A stretch of DNA of 37,580 bases from Aquidulcibacter paucihalophilus (GCF_002105465.1 NZ_NCSQ01000019.1:1-37580), one strand, 5' to 3'; shown: positions 1 through 9,064, counted from the first letter of the stretch. Numbers and translations: made by a program. Notes: generated by a model from the letters alone, not told the origin.

Positions 1-1719
1 GCTGTGGCTATGATGCTTATTAAACGGGAAGCGCTCTAAATCCTCCGCGTTAGGCACGCTCAGCATGGCGCGGTCGAGCGGCAGGGGGATGTCCAACGTA
101 AAGACCGAACCAACATCGGGCGTCGACTTTGCGGTGATCGTGCCGCCCATTAACTCAGCCAGGGATTTAGAGATCGCAAGCCCCAACCCCGTCCCGCCAA
201 AGCGACGGGTGATCGAACTATCGGCTTGCGAAAAGCGTTCAAACAATCTTTGACTTTGGGCCTCGTCAAACCCAATGCCGGTGTCTTCCACCTGAATCGT
301 CACCCCAGGGCCTGTCGCGCGTGGCAAGGCCGAAACAGCAATCCGACCGGCATTTGTAAACTTGACCGCATTTGACACAAGATTGGTGACGATTTGGCGC
401 AGGCGAACAGGGTCGGCCAGATAGAGTTGTTTCTCGGGCAGTTTGTTTACAAACGCGAGCTCGAGTTTCTTTTGCGTGCAGGCACCCGACATCAGGCTGA
501 CGACTTCTTGCAAGATCATCCCGACATCGGTGGGCACGGCTTCGAGTTGAAGCTCACCGGCTTCGACTTTGGTCAGGTCGAGGATGTCGGACAATTGGCG
601 CTCTAAATCCTTGCCGGACGAACGGATCAATTCCACCATCCGCCTTTGGCGATCATCCAGAGGGGTATTGGCAAGTGCTGAGGTCACACCCACCACCCCA
701 TTTAAGGGCGTCCGCAACTCATGACTCATATTGGCAAGAAACTGCGTCTTGGCCGCATTGGCGGCATTGGCCTTGAGCGATAGATCGCGCAAATGTTCTT
801 GCTGTGCCTTGAGATGGGTGATGTCGGAAAAAGTCGACACGACAAAGGATGGCGTTTCTTCAAACGGTTCAAACAGGGGACTGGCCGAGAGATGAAGCCA
901 TTTCGTGCTTCCATCGGCTGCAGGAATACCGACCACTTCATTGCTGACCGGAATGCCACTACGCAACACCTGCATGGCTGGCATCTCGTAGGGCATATAG
1001 GGTGTCCCATCTTCGCGTACGCGCTGCCAACGCTGGTCATTGACCATCAGGCCCAAAAGCTCGTCGCGCGATAAGCCTAAAATCCGGCACGCACTGGGGT
1101 TGGCCTCAACAACTTTGCCGATGCGGTTTTTGATCAAGACCCCTTCAGACATCGTCTCCAAGATCACACGCGCATGGTCTGCTTCACGGTTGAGGGCTTC
1201 ATTGGCTTCGGCGAGAGCCAAAGCATCGCGGGTCGAACGGGTAATCTCGAGCTGGCTGACCACGATTTTGGCCAAGGCCTTCATGTGCTGAATTTGAGCC
1301 GGTGTGATGCTGCGCGGCTTCACATCAATGGCACATAGGGTACCAAGCCTTAAATCGGGAGCTACAATCAGGGGGAAGCCAAAATAGGCGCGGATCTGGG
1401 GGTCCCCAACAACCAAGGGATTGGTCGCAAATCGCGGGTCTTCGAGTGCATTGGCAACTATCAGCGGTTCATCGTCCAAAATCGCATGGGCGCAAAAGGC
1501 GCTCTCGCGATCGGTCTCGCAGGCATCTAAACCGACGCGTGCCTTAAACCATTGCCGCTCTGCATCGACCAAAGAGACCAGCGCGATGGGCACATCCATC
1601 ATGCTCGAAGCCAAACCTACAATCACGTCAAGAGACGGATCGGGCAAAGTATCCAGAACCGCAAAATCCAGCAATTCCGCGAGGCGCTGGGCTTCGTTAT
1701 GGGGTTTCGGCGCAGCCAT
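1..1719 (-). CDS. GAF-PAS sensor histidine kinase (3' end outside window)
   Basis: A cytoplasmic sensor kinase that would autophosphorylate on histidine and pass phosphate to a receiver. The 573 codons seen read, in order: an N-terminal GAF domain (about residues 10-165, ending in a GTLCAIDVKPR-type strand), a PAS domain with PAC motif (about 180-310), the dimerisation H-box MSHELRTPLNGV with His333, and the ATPase domain with N box (NLVSNAVKF), G1 (DTGIGF) and G2 (GGTGLGLAI). No transmembrane segment is visible, so it should sense an internal signal. The start is the ATG at 1719, with GAGG about 9 bases upstream. The frame is still open at base 1, after the kinase domain, so a C-terminal receiver may follow outside the window. 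It diverges from the hybrid kinase at 1971. The signal and the partner are unknown. Confidence 0.9.
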   Translation of the reverse strand, partial: MAAPKPHNEAQRLAELLDFAVLDTLPDPSLDVIVGLASSMMDVPIALVSLVDAERQWFKARVGLDACETDRESAFCAHAILDDEPLIVANALEDPRFATNPLVVGDPQIRAYFGFPLIVAPDLRLGTLCAIDVKPRSITPAQIQHMKALAKIVVSQLEITRSTRDALALAEANEALNREADHARVILETMSEGVLIKNRIGKVVEANPSACRILGLSRDELLGLMVNDQRWQRVREDGTPYMPYEMPAMQVLRSGIPVSNEVVGIPAADGSTKWLHLSASPLFEPFEETPSFVVSTFSDITHLKAQQEHLRDLSLKANAANAAKTQFLANMSHELRTPLNGVVGVTSALANTPLDDRQRRMVELIRSSGKDLERQLSDILDLTKVEAGELQLEAVPTDVGMILQEVVSLMSGACTQKKLELAFVNKLPEKQLYLADPVRLRQIVTNLVSNAVKFTNAGRIAVSALPRATGPGVTIQVEDTGIGFDEAQSQRLFERFSQADSSITRRFGGTGLGLAISKSLAELMGGTITAKSTPDVGSVFTLDIPLPLDRAMLSVPNAEDLERFPFNKHHSHS

Positions 1720-1970
1720 GGTCAATCCTCAAACTAGACCTAGGCCATCGCATAAACCCTTTAAAGGAGTATTAGTGAAGCGAGGAAAAGGCGCGATCGC
1801 ACCTCGATTTGAACAGAATTTGAGACAAAATGCCGGTAAAGCCCTCAGGTCAACTAAGCAGTAATCTCAGGCATAGGCGAAGTATGCACCTAAACTTCAT
1901 CTAATTTTTACTCCGCAGTTCTAAGGTTTATTCGGGCTTTTTTTCCGCGGCAAAGCATTGGTCAGATTTG

Positions 1971-3800
1971 ATGGATACGCACGCAGCTGGATTTGCCGAA
2001 GTCGGCCTTAATCGCGCGAAAGAGCTGAAAACGCGTCTTTCGGTTGCGATTTTCCTTGCGCTTGCCTGCTTTTTCATCGTCGGTGGTTATGAGCCTTTTG
2101 CCTGGTTGGGCGTTGTGGTGCTGGGCCAGATACTCGACTGGTTCATTTTCAAACCCTTGCGACTAAATCCGGAAGGAGCAGTTTCCCCGCGCCGAAAGTT
2201 TGCCTGTATTCTGATCGTGACGCTCAATGCCTTGGTTTACACCAGCGTCGCCGCAATTTTGTGGGCCGAAGGCGGGGAAGCTGGTCGCATCTTTGCAACC
2301 CTGATTATTTGCGGGGCTTTGCTGCACTCCACCTTACATGCCGCCCGATCGACGTCGCTTTTGGCTGCATCGACCGTACCCATGTGCCTTTATCTGATTG
2401 GTCTTCCCATTGCGTCTTGGCTTTATTTTCAAATGGAGCCAGCAACCTCCGCTGTGATCCTGATTGGATCGCTGGTCTATTTAGGCCATTTGGCGATCAT
2501 CATTCGCCGCTCTTATGAGTTTACCGACCAACTTGTGCGCGCCAATGAAGAAGCCCAAGACCAGAAAAATCGCGCGGAAAGCGCCAGTCAGACCAAATCT
2601 GACTTCCTGGCCACCGTCACCCATGAAATCCGCACCCCAATGAATGCGGTGATGGCCTCTGCCATCCTCTTGCGCCGGACCAAATTGACAAAGGCGCAGA
2701 GCGAGCATGTCGACATGCTCAACGATGCTGTGGATACGCTTTTGGCGCTGTTGAACGACGTGCTGGACATGTCGAAGATCGAAGCTGGCAAGATGACTGT
2801 CGAGCGGGTCGATTTCCCGGTCATCGATGAATTACAGGCAGCCGTGCGGATTTGGGACCCCCGCGCCTCCGACAAAAATCTTCAGCTGCGCTTTGAAGCC
2901 ACGCCTGACTTCCCCAGTGCCATCAAAGGCGACCCGCTACGCATTCGGCAGATTTTGTTCAACCTGATTTCTAACGCGGTGAAATTCACGGAAGCTGGAT
3001 CGATCACAGTTTCTGCCCGGACCGCCATAGACGCCAAAGATCGACCCGCCATGGTGCTGGAAGTCGCAGACACAGGGTGTGGCATTTCGCCTGTAACCTT
3101 ATCGCGCTTGTTTGCCGAGTTTGAGCAAGGCAATCAGATGATTGCCCGAAAAAAAGGTGGCACTGGTCTTGGTCTGGCCATCAGCCGTCGCTTGGCTGAA
3201 TTGATGGATGGCACGCTAGACGTGCGCAGCGTTGAAGGCGAAGGCTCAATCTTTACGGTCACGCTGCCCTATGAATTGGCCGACAGCCAGGGTGCCATCG
3301 ATGAGGACGAAGATGTCGATCTTGACGTTCGGGCTCTCCGGATTTTGGTTGCCGAAGATCACCCAACCAATCAGAAAATCGTCAGCCTATTTCTATCGAC
3401 GATGGGCTGGTCCTTGGCTATGGCCAATGATGGGGTCGAAGCCCTCGAGATGGCGGCCTTGGAAGAGTTTGATGTCATCCTGATGGATATGCAAATGCCC
3501 AATATGGATGGGTTGGAGGCCACCCGCCGGTTGCGGGCCGCATCTGGCTATACCCAGCATGTCCCCATTATTGCGCTGACGGCAAATGCGATGGACCACC
3601 ACCGCGCCGCTTTTATGGAAGCTGGGGCGGATGCCTTTGTGCCAAAGCCCTTGGATCCCAATGTCCTGATCCAGACCATTTTGACCTATGCCAAAGCCAG
3701 CATGGCCGATGTGACCGGCTCAACCACCCAGATACCAGAGCCAGCCCCCGCCTCAAGCTTATCAATCCCCGCTTGGCAACTTGATCAAAACCTTGGCTAA
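1971..3800 (+). CDS. Membrane hybrid sensor histidine kinase/response regulator
   Basis: A phosphorelay kinase at the inner membrane. The first ~190 residues form about six hydrophobic helices with no recognisable sensor domain. A short charged linker follows (about 190-207). Next come the H-box [15 protein letters not shown] with His218, an ATPase domain ([29 protein letters not shown]) and a C-terminal receiver (about 460-585) with the phosphoacceptor Asp506 in [11 protein letters not shown]. The receiver Lys lies in the FVPKPLDP motif. No Hpt domain follows, so a separate phosphotransfer protein would be needed. ATG 1971 is chosen; an in-frame TTG lies directly before it, and the ribosome-binding site is weak. 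It diverges from another kinase across about 250 bp. The signal cannot be predicted from sequence. Confidence 0.92.
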   Translation: MDTHAAGFAEVGLNRAKELKTRLSVAIFLALACFFIVGGYEPFAWLGVVVLGQILDWFIFKPLRLNPEGAVSPRRKFACILIVTLNALVYTSVAAILWAEGGEAGRIFATLIICGALLHSTLHAARSTSLLAASTVPMCLYLIGLPIASWLYFQMEPATSAVILIGSLVYLGHLAIIIRRSYEFTDQLVRANEEAQDQKNRAESASQTKSDFLATVTHEIRTPMNAVMASAILLRRTKLTKAQSEHVDMLNDAVDTLLALLNDVLDMSKIEAGKMTVERVDFPVIDELQAAVRIWDPRASDKNLQLRFEATPDFPSAIKGDPLRIRQILFNLISNAVKFTEAGSITVSARTAIDAKDRPAMVLEVADTGCGISPVTLSRLFAEFEQGNQMIARKKGGTGLGLAISRRLAELMDGTLDVRSVEGEGSIFTVTLPYELADSQGAIDEDEDVDLDVRALRILVAEDHPTNQKIVSLFLSTMGWSLAMANDGVEALEMAALEEFDVILMDMQMPNMDGLEATRRLRAASGYTQHVPIIALTANAMDHHRAAFMEAGADAFVPKPLDPNVLIQTILTYAKASMADVTGSTTQIPEPAPASSLSIPAWQLDQNLG

Positions 3801-4023
3801 AGCGGGCGCAAAACTGGCCTAAACTCTGGGATCTTGGTGTTTGTCCTCGGCCGCAGATACGCGCTGACAAAACCCGATTTCTCATCCATTTCTCCAAATG
3901 TCCTCCACATTGCCTCCATCTGCGTCGCTATTTTCGCGGTCATACACCGCTGCGAATTGATCCAGATGGCGCTCCTGTAGGGTTCTTCGACTCTACCGCC
4001 ATGCGGTGACACGGAGAAAGAAA

Positions 4024-4659
4024 ATGAAAAAAGCGATTGCCCTAGGTACTCTTCTTGCCCTTGGCCTGTCGGCTGCCCCTGCCTATGCAGAAGGCACCTT
4101 CACGGGCTTCTATGCTGGCGCGGAAGTCGCCGCGGCCCGCAGCGACACCAAAACAACCGTTACACCCGTTACGGGGGCCGCGGCCACCCGCACCAATAAG
4201 AAGACCCAAGCAGATATTGGCCTGTTCGGTGGCTTCGGCTATCAATTCGACAATGGCTTCTATCTGGGTACTGAGGCAAGTGTTAATCGCCCGACCGGTC
4301 AGAATAAGGCGGTGACGCTAGCCGGAGTCTCTGTGCGGGAACGGCCCCAATATGAGCTTGCAATTAAAGGCGTTGCCGGGATTGGCATCACCGACAGCAC
4401 GCTGCTCTATGCCAGCGCTGGCATCGCGCAAAACCGAGCCAAATATCAATTGCCCAACAATGTGACCCGCAAAGCGACGTCGAGCGGCCGCGTTCTGGGG
4501 ATTGGTGTGGCGCAAGCCTTCGGTGACAATCTGATTGGTCGGGTTGAGTATGAAAACACCACCTATGACCGCAAGAGCTTTGCCACGGCAGGCGCACCAA
4601 CGGTGACCTACAAGCCTGCATCGAACCGTATTTCGGTTGGACTGGCTTACAAATTCTAA
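4024..4659 (+). CDS. Small outer-membrane beta-barrel protein (Omp25/OmpW-like size)
   Basis: A 211-residue outer-membrane protein. It starts with a clear signal peptide (KK, hydrophobic core, cleavage after the AYA near residue 22). Alternating hydrophobic strands with typical barrel repeats follow (GFYAGAEV, GLFGGFGYQF, GFYLGTEAS, LLYASAGIA, RVEYENTTY), and the chain ends in an aromatic beta-signal (ISVGLAYKF). It fits the Pfam 'outer membrane beta-barrel' family of single 8-strand barrels found in alphaproteobacteria. ATG 4024 has GGAG 8 bases upstream. A strong hairpin follows the stop, and a two-component pair lies downstream; control of this gene by that pair is possible but only inferred from position. 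Confidence 0.85.
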   Translation: MKKAIALGTLLALGLSAAPAYAEGTFTGFYAGAEVAAARSDTKTTVTPVTGAAATRTNKKTQADIGLFGGFGYQFDNGFYLGTEASVNRPTGQNKAVTLAGVSVRERPQYELAIKGVAGIGITDSTLLYASAGIAQNRAKYQLPNNVTRKATSSGRVLGIGVAQAFGDNLIGRVEYENTTYDRKSFATAGAPTVTYKPASNRISVGLAYKF

Positions 4660-4675
4660 GCCAAGGTCCGTGGTT

Positions 4676-4705
4676 GTCTTCCAACCCAACCGGGGTTTGG
4701 AAGAC
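4676..4705 (+). terminator. Hairpin after the barrel gene
   Basis: Arms GTCTTCCAA (4676-4684) and TTGGAAGAC (4697-4705) pair perfectly, and CCC/GGG can extend the stem inward. It sits 17 bases after the stop codon. No T-run follows, so it may stabilise the 3' end rather than terminate alone. Confidence 0.5.
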
Positions 4706-4824
4706 TCACCGCACGTGGAGATTGGAAAGCGCATTGACACCCCCAATGTTATATGCCTCCACCCAATCTCCACAAAACCGGGATAAAGAGAAACTTTAAC
4801 CCTGTAAGCTTGTGTAGCGTTGCC

Positions 4825-5523
4825 ATGGAAAATGCTCTCATCCTGATCGTTGAGGACGAACCCAATATTGCGGAAATCCTCGACGCCTATTTTCAACGCG
4901 AGGGATATCGGACCGGCCGCGCCAGCGATGGCGAGACGGCCATTACCCATCATCGCATGTTGTCACCGGATCTGGTCGTGCTGGATGTCAATCTACCCAA
5001 AAAAAATGGCCATGAGGTGTTGCAAATCATTCGTCAGTCTTCCGACACACCCGTGCTGATGGCGACCGCTTTGGGCGAAGATGTTGAGAAGCTTGGTGCC
5101 CTTCGTTTTGGGGCCGATGATTATGTGGTTAAACCGTTTAATCCCCTAGAAGTCGTCGCCCGCGCACAAGCCATTCTGCGTCGGGTCGCAGCCGGGCAGT
5201 CGCGTTCGAAAATCGTGCGTGCTGGCCCATTAGAAGTCAATCTTGAGACCCATAGCATCCGTGTACTTGGCGAAGAGGATCAATCGGTGCGGCCAGATTT
5301 GACATTGACAGAGTTTCGTCTCGTCGCCCACATGGCGCGTGTGCCCCATAAGGTTTTCTCCCGTTCCGAATTGCTAGATGCGTGCTTGCCCTCTGATGGC
5401 GACGCCCTAGAGCGCACCGTCGACAGCCATATTAGTAAAGCCCGCCGCAAGCTGGAACAGGCCGGTGCCGATCGGTGCCTCGAAGGCGTCCGAGGCATTG
5501 GATATCGGTTGCTCGCCTTATGA
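4825..5523 (+). CDS. OmpR-family response regulator (BaeR-like)
   Basis: A DNA-binding response regulator of 232 residues. The N-terminal receiver (about 5-120) has the acidic pair in VEDEPN, phosphoacceptor Asp54 in VVLDVNLP and the conserved Lys in DDYVVKPFNP. The C-terminal winged-helix DNA-binding domain (about 130-230) ends in the usual RTVDSHISKARRKL and GIGYRL motifs. The receiver sequence resembles BaeR of enterobacteria (VVARAQAILRR). ATG 4825 starts at MENALILIVEDE, right before the receiver; an in-frame ATG at 4753 would add 24 residues of unlikely leader. The stop overlaps the start of the kinase gene (ATGA), so the two are co-translated partners. Target genes are unknown; the barrel gene upstream and the small secreted protein downstream are candidates by position. 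Confidence 0.9.
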   Translation: MENALILIVEDEPNIAEILDAYFQREGYRTGRASDGETAITHHRMLSPDLVVLDVNLPKKNGHEVLQIIRQSSDTPVLMATALGEDVEKLGALRFGADDYVVKPFNPLEVVARAQAILRRVAAGQSRSKIVRAGPLEVNLETHSIRVLGEEDQSVRPDLTLTEFRLVAHMARVPHKVFSRSELLDACLPSDGDALERTVDSHISKARRKLEQAGADRCLEGVRGIGYRLLAL

Positions 5524-6725
5524 AACTGGGCCGGAATCTTTCATTACGCGTTCAACTCATGCTCGCCATGGCGGGCTGCGTTCTTTTGGCGGTCGTGTTT
5601 GGTTATGGGGGACTGACGCTCTTCTCCGAACACGTTTCAAGGCAGTTGACAGCCCGACTGCCACCATCGACTTTGGTAGCCATCAAAAAACTCGAGAACA
5701 AAGAGCTGCCGACCTACGAGGAGTTCAAAGAACTGGTCGCCTTAGACGGAAAGATCGGCACAACATTAGAAGAACAGGAAAACTTGGCGCTTGTGGTGTT
5801 AAGTCTTATGGCGATGTTGGCAGGCGGGGGGGCGGCTGTCTTGTTGGCCAATCGCATTGCCGCTCCCTTAGACGGGGTCGCATCCGCTCTGCGCCGCCTT
5901 GCATCTGGCGATCTATCAGTTCGCGCGGTGAGCCGCAGTCCTGGCTCAGCAGAAGCGTCCAAACTCATCACCGATTTCAATACCATGGCCGATGCGCTTG
6001 AGCGCTATGACCGCGAGCTTATCGAAGGTGCCGCAGCTATTGCCCACGAATTGCGCACGCCCTTGACCATTCTGCGCGGTCGTTTGCAAGGTATGAAGGA
6101 CGGTGTGTTTCAGTCGACCGATAAAGAAATCTCGGGCCTAATCTTGCAGGTTGAAGGACTCAGCCGCATCGTCGATGATTTGCAAACCGTAAGCTTCGCA
6201 GAAGTCGGGATTCTCACCCTGCACAAGAGCCAGATAGATTTGGCAAAAGCCATAGGCGAATTGAGCCATTTTGTTGCGCCGGAGATCAAGGATGCTGGCC
6301 TACACCTCACCTTGTCGCTCACCCCTGCCCCAGTTTTTGCCGATCCTTTGCGGGTGCGGCAGGCGGCGCTTGCTTTGATCACCAATGCCTGTCGTCATGG
6401 CCGCAGCGGCGGGGTTGTGGATATTGATTGCGGCGTGGTGGGCGACTTTGGCGTGATCCGTGTGATGGACCGTGGACCTGGCCTCAGCTCCTTGGCTGTC
6501 CAGAATGTCTTTCGTCTCTTTTGGCGGGAGGACCCGTCCCGCGCCCGAGATTATGGCGGCACAGGCATTGGCTTGTCGGTGGTTGAAGCCATCGCCAGAG
6601 CCCACGGCGGCAGCATTACCGCCGGCCACCGGCCGGGCGGCGGGGCCCAGTTTGAACTGCGCATTCCACAAAAGGATACCCCTTCGGCGCCATCCATTCA
6701 TCAGGGCTCCACACAACCTACATAA
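5520..6725 (+). CDS. Sensor histidine kinase of the OmpR/BaeS type
   Basis: The membrane kinase partner of the regulator at 4825. It has 401 residues: transmembrane helix 1 (about 12-35), a short periplasmic loop of about 50 residues, transmembrane helix 2 (about 88-111), a HAMP linker (about 110-165), the H-box AAAIAHELRTPLTIL with His176, then the ATPase domain (LITNACRHG, DRGPGLS, GGTGIGLSV). The order matches BaeS-type kinases. The ATG at 5520 overlaps the regulator stop by four bases (ATGA). The small periplasmic loop and the AAAIAHELRTPLT H-box resemble the BaeS/CpxA envelope-stress group; the actual signal is inference. Confidence 0.9.
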   Translation: MKLGRNLSLRVQLMLAMAGCVLLAVVFGYGGLTLFSEHVSRQLTARLPPSTLVAIKKLENKELPTYEEFKELVALDGKIGTTLEEQENLALVVLSLMAMLAGGGAAVLLANRIAAPLDGVASALRRLASGDLSVRAVSRSPGSAEASKLITDFNTMADALERYDRELIEGAAAIAHELRTPLTILRGRLQGMKDGVFQSTDKEISGLILQVEGLSRIVDDLQTVSFAEVGILTLHKSQIDLAKAIGELSHFVAPEIKDAGLHLTLSLTPAPVFADPLRVRQAALALITNACRHGRSGGVVDIDCGVVGDFGVIRVMDRGPGLSSLAVQNVFRLFWREDPSRARDYGGTGIGLSVVEAIARAHGGSITAGHRPGGGAQFELRIPQKDTPSAPSIHQGSTQPT

Positions 6726-6786
6726 GCGTCGGCAAAAGTCCAAAGTCACAGAGACGCGTGTGTCTCATCTACTCTGGAGTTTCGCT

Positions 6787-7260
6787 GTGATTAGCTTTTT
6801 CAATCTTGCCGCTTCCGCCCTGACCCAAAAGACATCCCAAACGCCACTTTACAGCACGAGCCCGCGGGTTCGCGCGCGCGTGGCTCAGGCCTTGGTCGTG
6901 CCTCTAATTTTGATCGGCACAGCCAGCCAAGCTGCCGCCGGGGTATCTGACATTCGCGGGGATTGGGTTTTAGAAGACGGTAGCGCCGTGGCCCGCGTTG
7001 CCCCCTGCGCTTATGAGCCTAGCCGTTTGTGCGCCACTGTAATTCAAGAAGTTTTGGCACCCGGCGAAGAAAGTGCTTTGAACCAGATCGTGGTGCGCGA
7101 TATCCGCCCAACTGGGCCAGGGCAATTTTCCGGGCTCTATCGCATTGGCCCGCAGAAGACCTTACCAGCCACGATCAAGGTGCGCAGCGCCACAATTCTT
7201 GAATTGAAAGTCTGCATGACAGTCTTTTGTGACACCATCAAATTGGTTCGAAAAGCCTGA
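6787..7260 (+). CDS. Small secreted DUF2147-like protein
   Basis: A 157-residue exported protein. A hydrophobic stretch at about residues 33-52 (AQALVVPLILIGTASQAAAG) looks like a signal or anchor with a long N-region. The mature part (DIRGDWVLEDGSAVARVAPC, LCATVIQE, LYRIGPQKTLPATI, LKVCMTVFCDTIKLVRK) has the spacing of DUF2147 proteins: a GxW start, a Cys-containing centre and a C-terminal CxxxxC-type segment. Function of that family is not established. The GTG at 6787 is chosen because GGAG lies 7 bases before it; the in-frame GTG at 6760 is the alternative. It starts 61 bases after the BaeS-like kinase and a hairpin follows its stop. It could belong to that regulon. Confidence 0.65.
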   Translation: MISFFNLAASALTQKTSQTPLYSTSPRVRARVAQALVVPLILIGTASQAAAGVSDIRGDWVLEDGSAVARVAPCAYEPSRLCATVIQEVLAPGEESALNQIVVRDIRPTGPGQFSGLYRIGPQKTLPATIKVRSATILELKVCMTVFCDTIKLVRKA

Positions 7261-7265
7261 CCTAC

Positions 7266-7283
7266 CTGACACCTTGGTGTCAG
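7266..7283 (+). terminator. Short perfect hairpin after the DUF2147-like gene
   Basis: CTGACACC and GGTGTCAG form an 8-base inverted repeat with almost no loop, 5 bases past the stop codon. No T-run follows. It is a possible terminator or 3' stabiliser. Confidence 0.4.
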
Positions 7284-7329
7284 TTGAGGGGCGAAAATCG
7301 TCTGTGCGGGGCACAAGGACGCCTCTGGT

Positions 7330-7632
7330 ATGGACATTCAAACCCTAGAACTTGCACCGTTCCAAACACCAGAAAATGTTACAGCCGAAGTCGCCCTGCG
7401 GGCCGTTGAGGGCATGCTATCTTGGCTAAAGATGATCCTTGGATTCCTCCCTCGCCAATTGGCGCAGTCACAAGATAGCCAGTGGGTCGCTTGTGGTCGC
7501 GGGGCCAGTCAAGCCAATGCCCTAGTCGCGGCGGAGGCTATCATAACGGTACCCGGCGCCGCAGACTTTATGTCTGTGATCGAACCTAGATCCGGTGTGA
7601 GGCAACATTATCCAGTGAAGCTGGCCGTTTAA
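7330..7632 (+). CDS. Doubtful 100-residue hypothetical protein
   Basis: An open frame of 100 codons with an ATG start and AAGGA about 10 bases upstream. The product has no signal peptide, no clear transmembrane segment and no domain that I recognise. Codon choice is less biased than in the neighbours (CTA, ATA, AGA and AGG all occur), which argues against a well-expressed native gene. A strong hairpin 14 bases after the stop is the only supporting sign. It may be a lineage-specific gene or a chance frame. Confidence 0.3.
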   Translation: MDIQTLELAPFQTPENVTAEVALRAVEGMLSWLKMILGFLPRQLAQSQDSQWVACGRGASQANALVAAEAIITVPGAADFMSVIEPRSGVRQHYPVKLAV

Positions 7633-7646
7633 TCATGCGCCGCGCC

Positions 7647-7686
7647 GACTGCCTCTTTGCCCTGATCCAAGGCTTGAGAGGCAGTC
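7647..7686 (+). other. 10-bp perfect stem-loop
   Basis: GACTGCCTCT (7647-7656) pairs with AGAGGCAGTC (7677-7686). GCC and GGC inside the loop can extend it past a small internal loop. It lies just after the stop of the doubtful ORF at 7330 and has no T-run. Confidence 0.5.
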
Positions 7687-7832
7687 GTCTGCGAACCGCA
7701 AGCGATGTGTCAGAAGTTTTAGACTGTCGAAGTGCACGATTTATCGCATCGTCGCGGACGTGATTGCTAAAGCCGCACGCGGCGTAGGCTAACCTCCACG
7801 CCATGACTATTTTCTTCCGCCTTTGAGACGGA

Positions 7833-7872
7833 GCCAAGCTGAAAGGGCTGCCCCTGCTTGGCCCATTTTTTT
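7833..7872 (+). terminator. Intrinsic terminator with T7 tail
   Basis: GCCAAGC (7833-7839) pairs with GCTTGGC (7856-7862); inside, AGGG (7844-7847) pairs with CCCT (7852-7855). Three bases later comes a run of seven T (7866-7872). This is the best intrinsic terminator in the window, yet the nearest upstream plus-strand ORF ends 200 bases earlier, so it may end an unannotated small RNA. Confidence 0.65.
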
Positions 7873-7954
7873 GGTTATCGCCCAATGTGAGGAGATGCTT
7901 GCCAATGCAGACCCCCGCGGGGCTTTTCTCGGATCTAAATTGTCATGGAAGAAA

Positions 7955-8031
7955 TGGCGCGCCCGGAGCGATTCGAACGCCCGACCCTCAGATTCGTAGT
8001 CTGATGCTCTATCCAGCTGAGCTACGGGCGC
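7955..8031 (-). tRNA. tRNA-Arg (anticodon ACG)
   Basis: On the minus strand the acceptor arms GCGCCCG and CGGGCGC pair over 7 bases, followed by discriminator G and an encoded CCA. The D-arm reads TAGCTCAGCTGGATAGAGCA, the anticodon stem TCAGA/TCTGA encloses the loop CTACGAA with anticodon ACG, and the T-loop reads GTTCGAATC. The ACG anticodon is normally edited to ICG and reads CGU, CGC and CGA. Confidence 0.97.
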
Positions 8032-8068
8032 GCTGAGGCGGCGTCATTAGACGTCGTAGCGGCGAAGA

Positions 8069-9052
8069 TCAAGCGTCTTTGGCTGCATATACGCCACGCA
8101 TAACAGCCCGAGCCAAACAATCCGCAGCCAAAGCACCAATTCGGGCGATCGTGAAGTGGGTAGGTTCGGTCAAATTTTGCTGCGCCGTTGATAGCGCGAA
8201 TACCACGTCGCCATCAAATGGGGCAAAAACAGGTCGGATCGCACGGGCAAGGCCGGCGCTGGCCATTTGGGCAACCCGCTTAGCTTGCGCGGGCGTCAGG
8301 GCCACATCGGTGGCGACACAGGCAATCGTCGTATTGGTGCGGCCGACAGCGGCAGGGTTAGCCTTAGCCGCGCCCCAATCATCGCCCTCAACGCACAAAG
8401 CGGGATTTGGGCGGATGCCGCCAGCTTCGCCATTCTGTTCCAGCGCCCAAGCCCAAAAGGCGTCACTGCCGGGCATAACCACGCTGCCAAAGCAATTAAC
8501 CGCGACAATCGCCCCGACATGAATGCCGTCAGCCGTGCGTTGACTGGCAGAACCTAAGCCACCGCGCAGCTGGCCTGCCCGCGCACCAATGCCCGCCCCA
8601 TGGGCCCCCAATTCAAACCGATGCGCAACAGCCTCTAGGGCGCGAACCCCCAAAGCGCGGTACGGCGGGTCCTGACCCCAGCCTTTGTTGCCACCATTGG
8701 CCAGGTCATAGAGGATAGCCGCGGGCACAACTGGGGACCGGGGAACACCGGGTAAGTCCACCAGGCCAAAGCCGCGCCCTTGCGCCCCCAAAGCGCTTAC
8801 AACGCCATCAGCAGCCGCGAGGCCATAGACAGAGCCACCCGACAAGACCAAAGCATCAATGGCATCGACCAGATTTTCCGGGGCAAGCGCGTCGCTCTCG
8901 CGCGTGCCCGGCCCCCCACCACGCACATCCACCCCACATACGGCGGCGACATCGGGATAAATCACGGTCACGCCCGTCAAGGCCGCTCTATCTTCAGCTT
9001 GGCCAATTTTCAGGCCGGGGACGTCGGTAATGAGGTTCTTAAGTGGCTGCAT
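8069..9052 (-). CDS. P1 family (S58, DmpA/NylC-like) self-cleaving hydrolase
   Basis: An Ntn-type hydrolase of 327 residues. Family members are beta-aminopeptidases, D-aminopeptidases or nylon-oligomer hydrolases made as one chain that cuts itself into alpha and beta subunits, the new N-terminal Ser/Thr being the nucleophile. Visible family motifs are ITDVPGLKIGQ at the N-terminus, VDVRGGGPGTRESDAL, LSGGSVYGLAAADGV, and GRTNTTIACVATDVALT. The cut is expected between Asn240 and Thr241 in that last motif, as in NylC (Asn-Thr), rather than the Gly-Ser of DmpA. No signal peptide is seen, so it acts in the cytoplasm. ATG 9052 starts directly before the conserved N-terminus; an upstream in-frame extension is possible but unlike the family. 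The substrate cannot be told from sequence. Confidence 0.9.
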   Translation of the reverse strand: MQPLKNLITDVPGLKIGQAEDRAALTGVTVIYPDVAAVCGVDVRGGGPGTRESDALAPENLVDAIDALVLSGGSVYGLAAADGVVSALGAQGRGFGLVDLPGVPRSPVVPAAILYDLANGGNKGWGQDPPYRALGVRALEAVAHRFELGAHGAGIGARAGQLRGGLGSASQRTADGIHVGAIVAVNCFGSVVMPGSDAFWAWALEQNGEAGGIRPNPALCVEGDDWGAAKANPAAVGRTNTTIACVATDVALTPAQAKRVAQMASAGLARAIRPVFAPFDGDVVFALSTAQQNLTEPTHFTIARIGALAADCLARAVMRGVYAAKDA

Positions 9053-9064
9053 TCGGGTTTTATA
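9053..9064 (-). promoter_or_regulatory. -10-like TATAAA right before the start; possible leaderless mRNA
   Basis: On the minus strand TATAAA (9064-9059) is followed by six bases and then the ATG at 9052. No good ribosome-binding site lies between. If this is the -10 element, transcription would begin at or next to the start codon. No clear -35 box was found. Confidence 0.3.

Larger units (their letters stand above)
7633..7954. other. Gene-poor stretch with three hairpins
   Basis: No convincing protein gene is visible on either strand. It holds a 10-bp perfect stem at 7647-7686 with a 20-base loop, a terminator-like hairpin with a T7 tail at 7833-7872, and a small GC stem CCCC-CGC-GGGG at 7912-7922 followed by CTTTT. 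The last lies about 35 bases past the 3' end of the minus-strand tRNA but has its T-run on the plus strand. Confidence 0.5.

Noticed and set aside
1421..1864. Plus-strand open frame of 147 codons
   Set aside because: It overlaps the GAF domain of the minus-strand kinase, which has clear family motifs.
4734..4762. Promoter upstream of the response regulator from a perfect TTGACA
   Set aside because: No -10 box occurs at 16-18 bases; TTATAT at 4749 is only 9 bases away.
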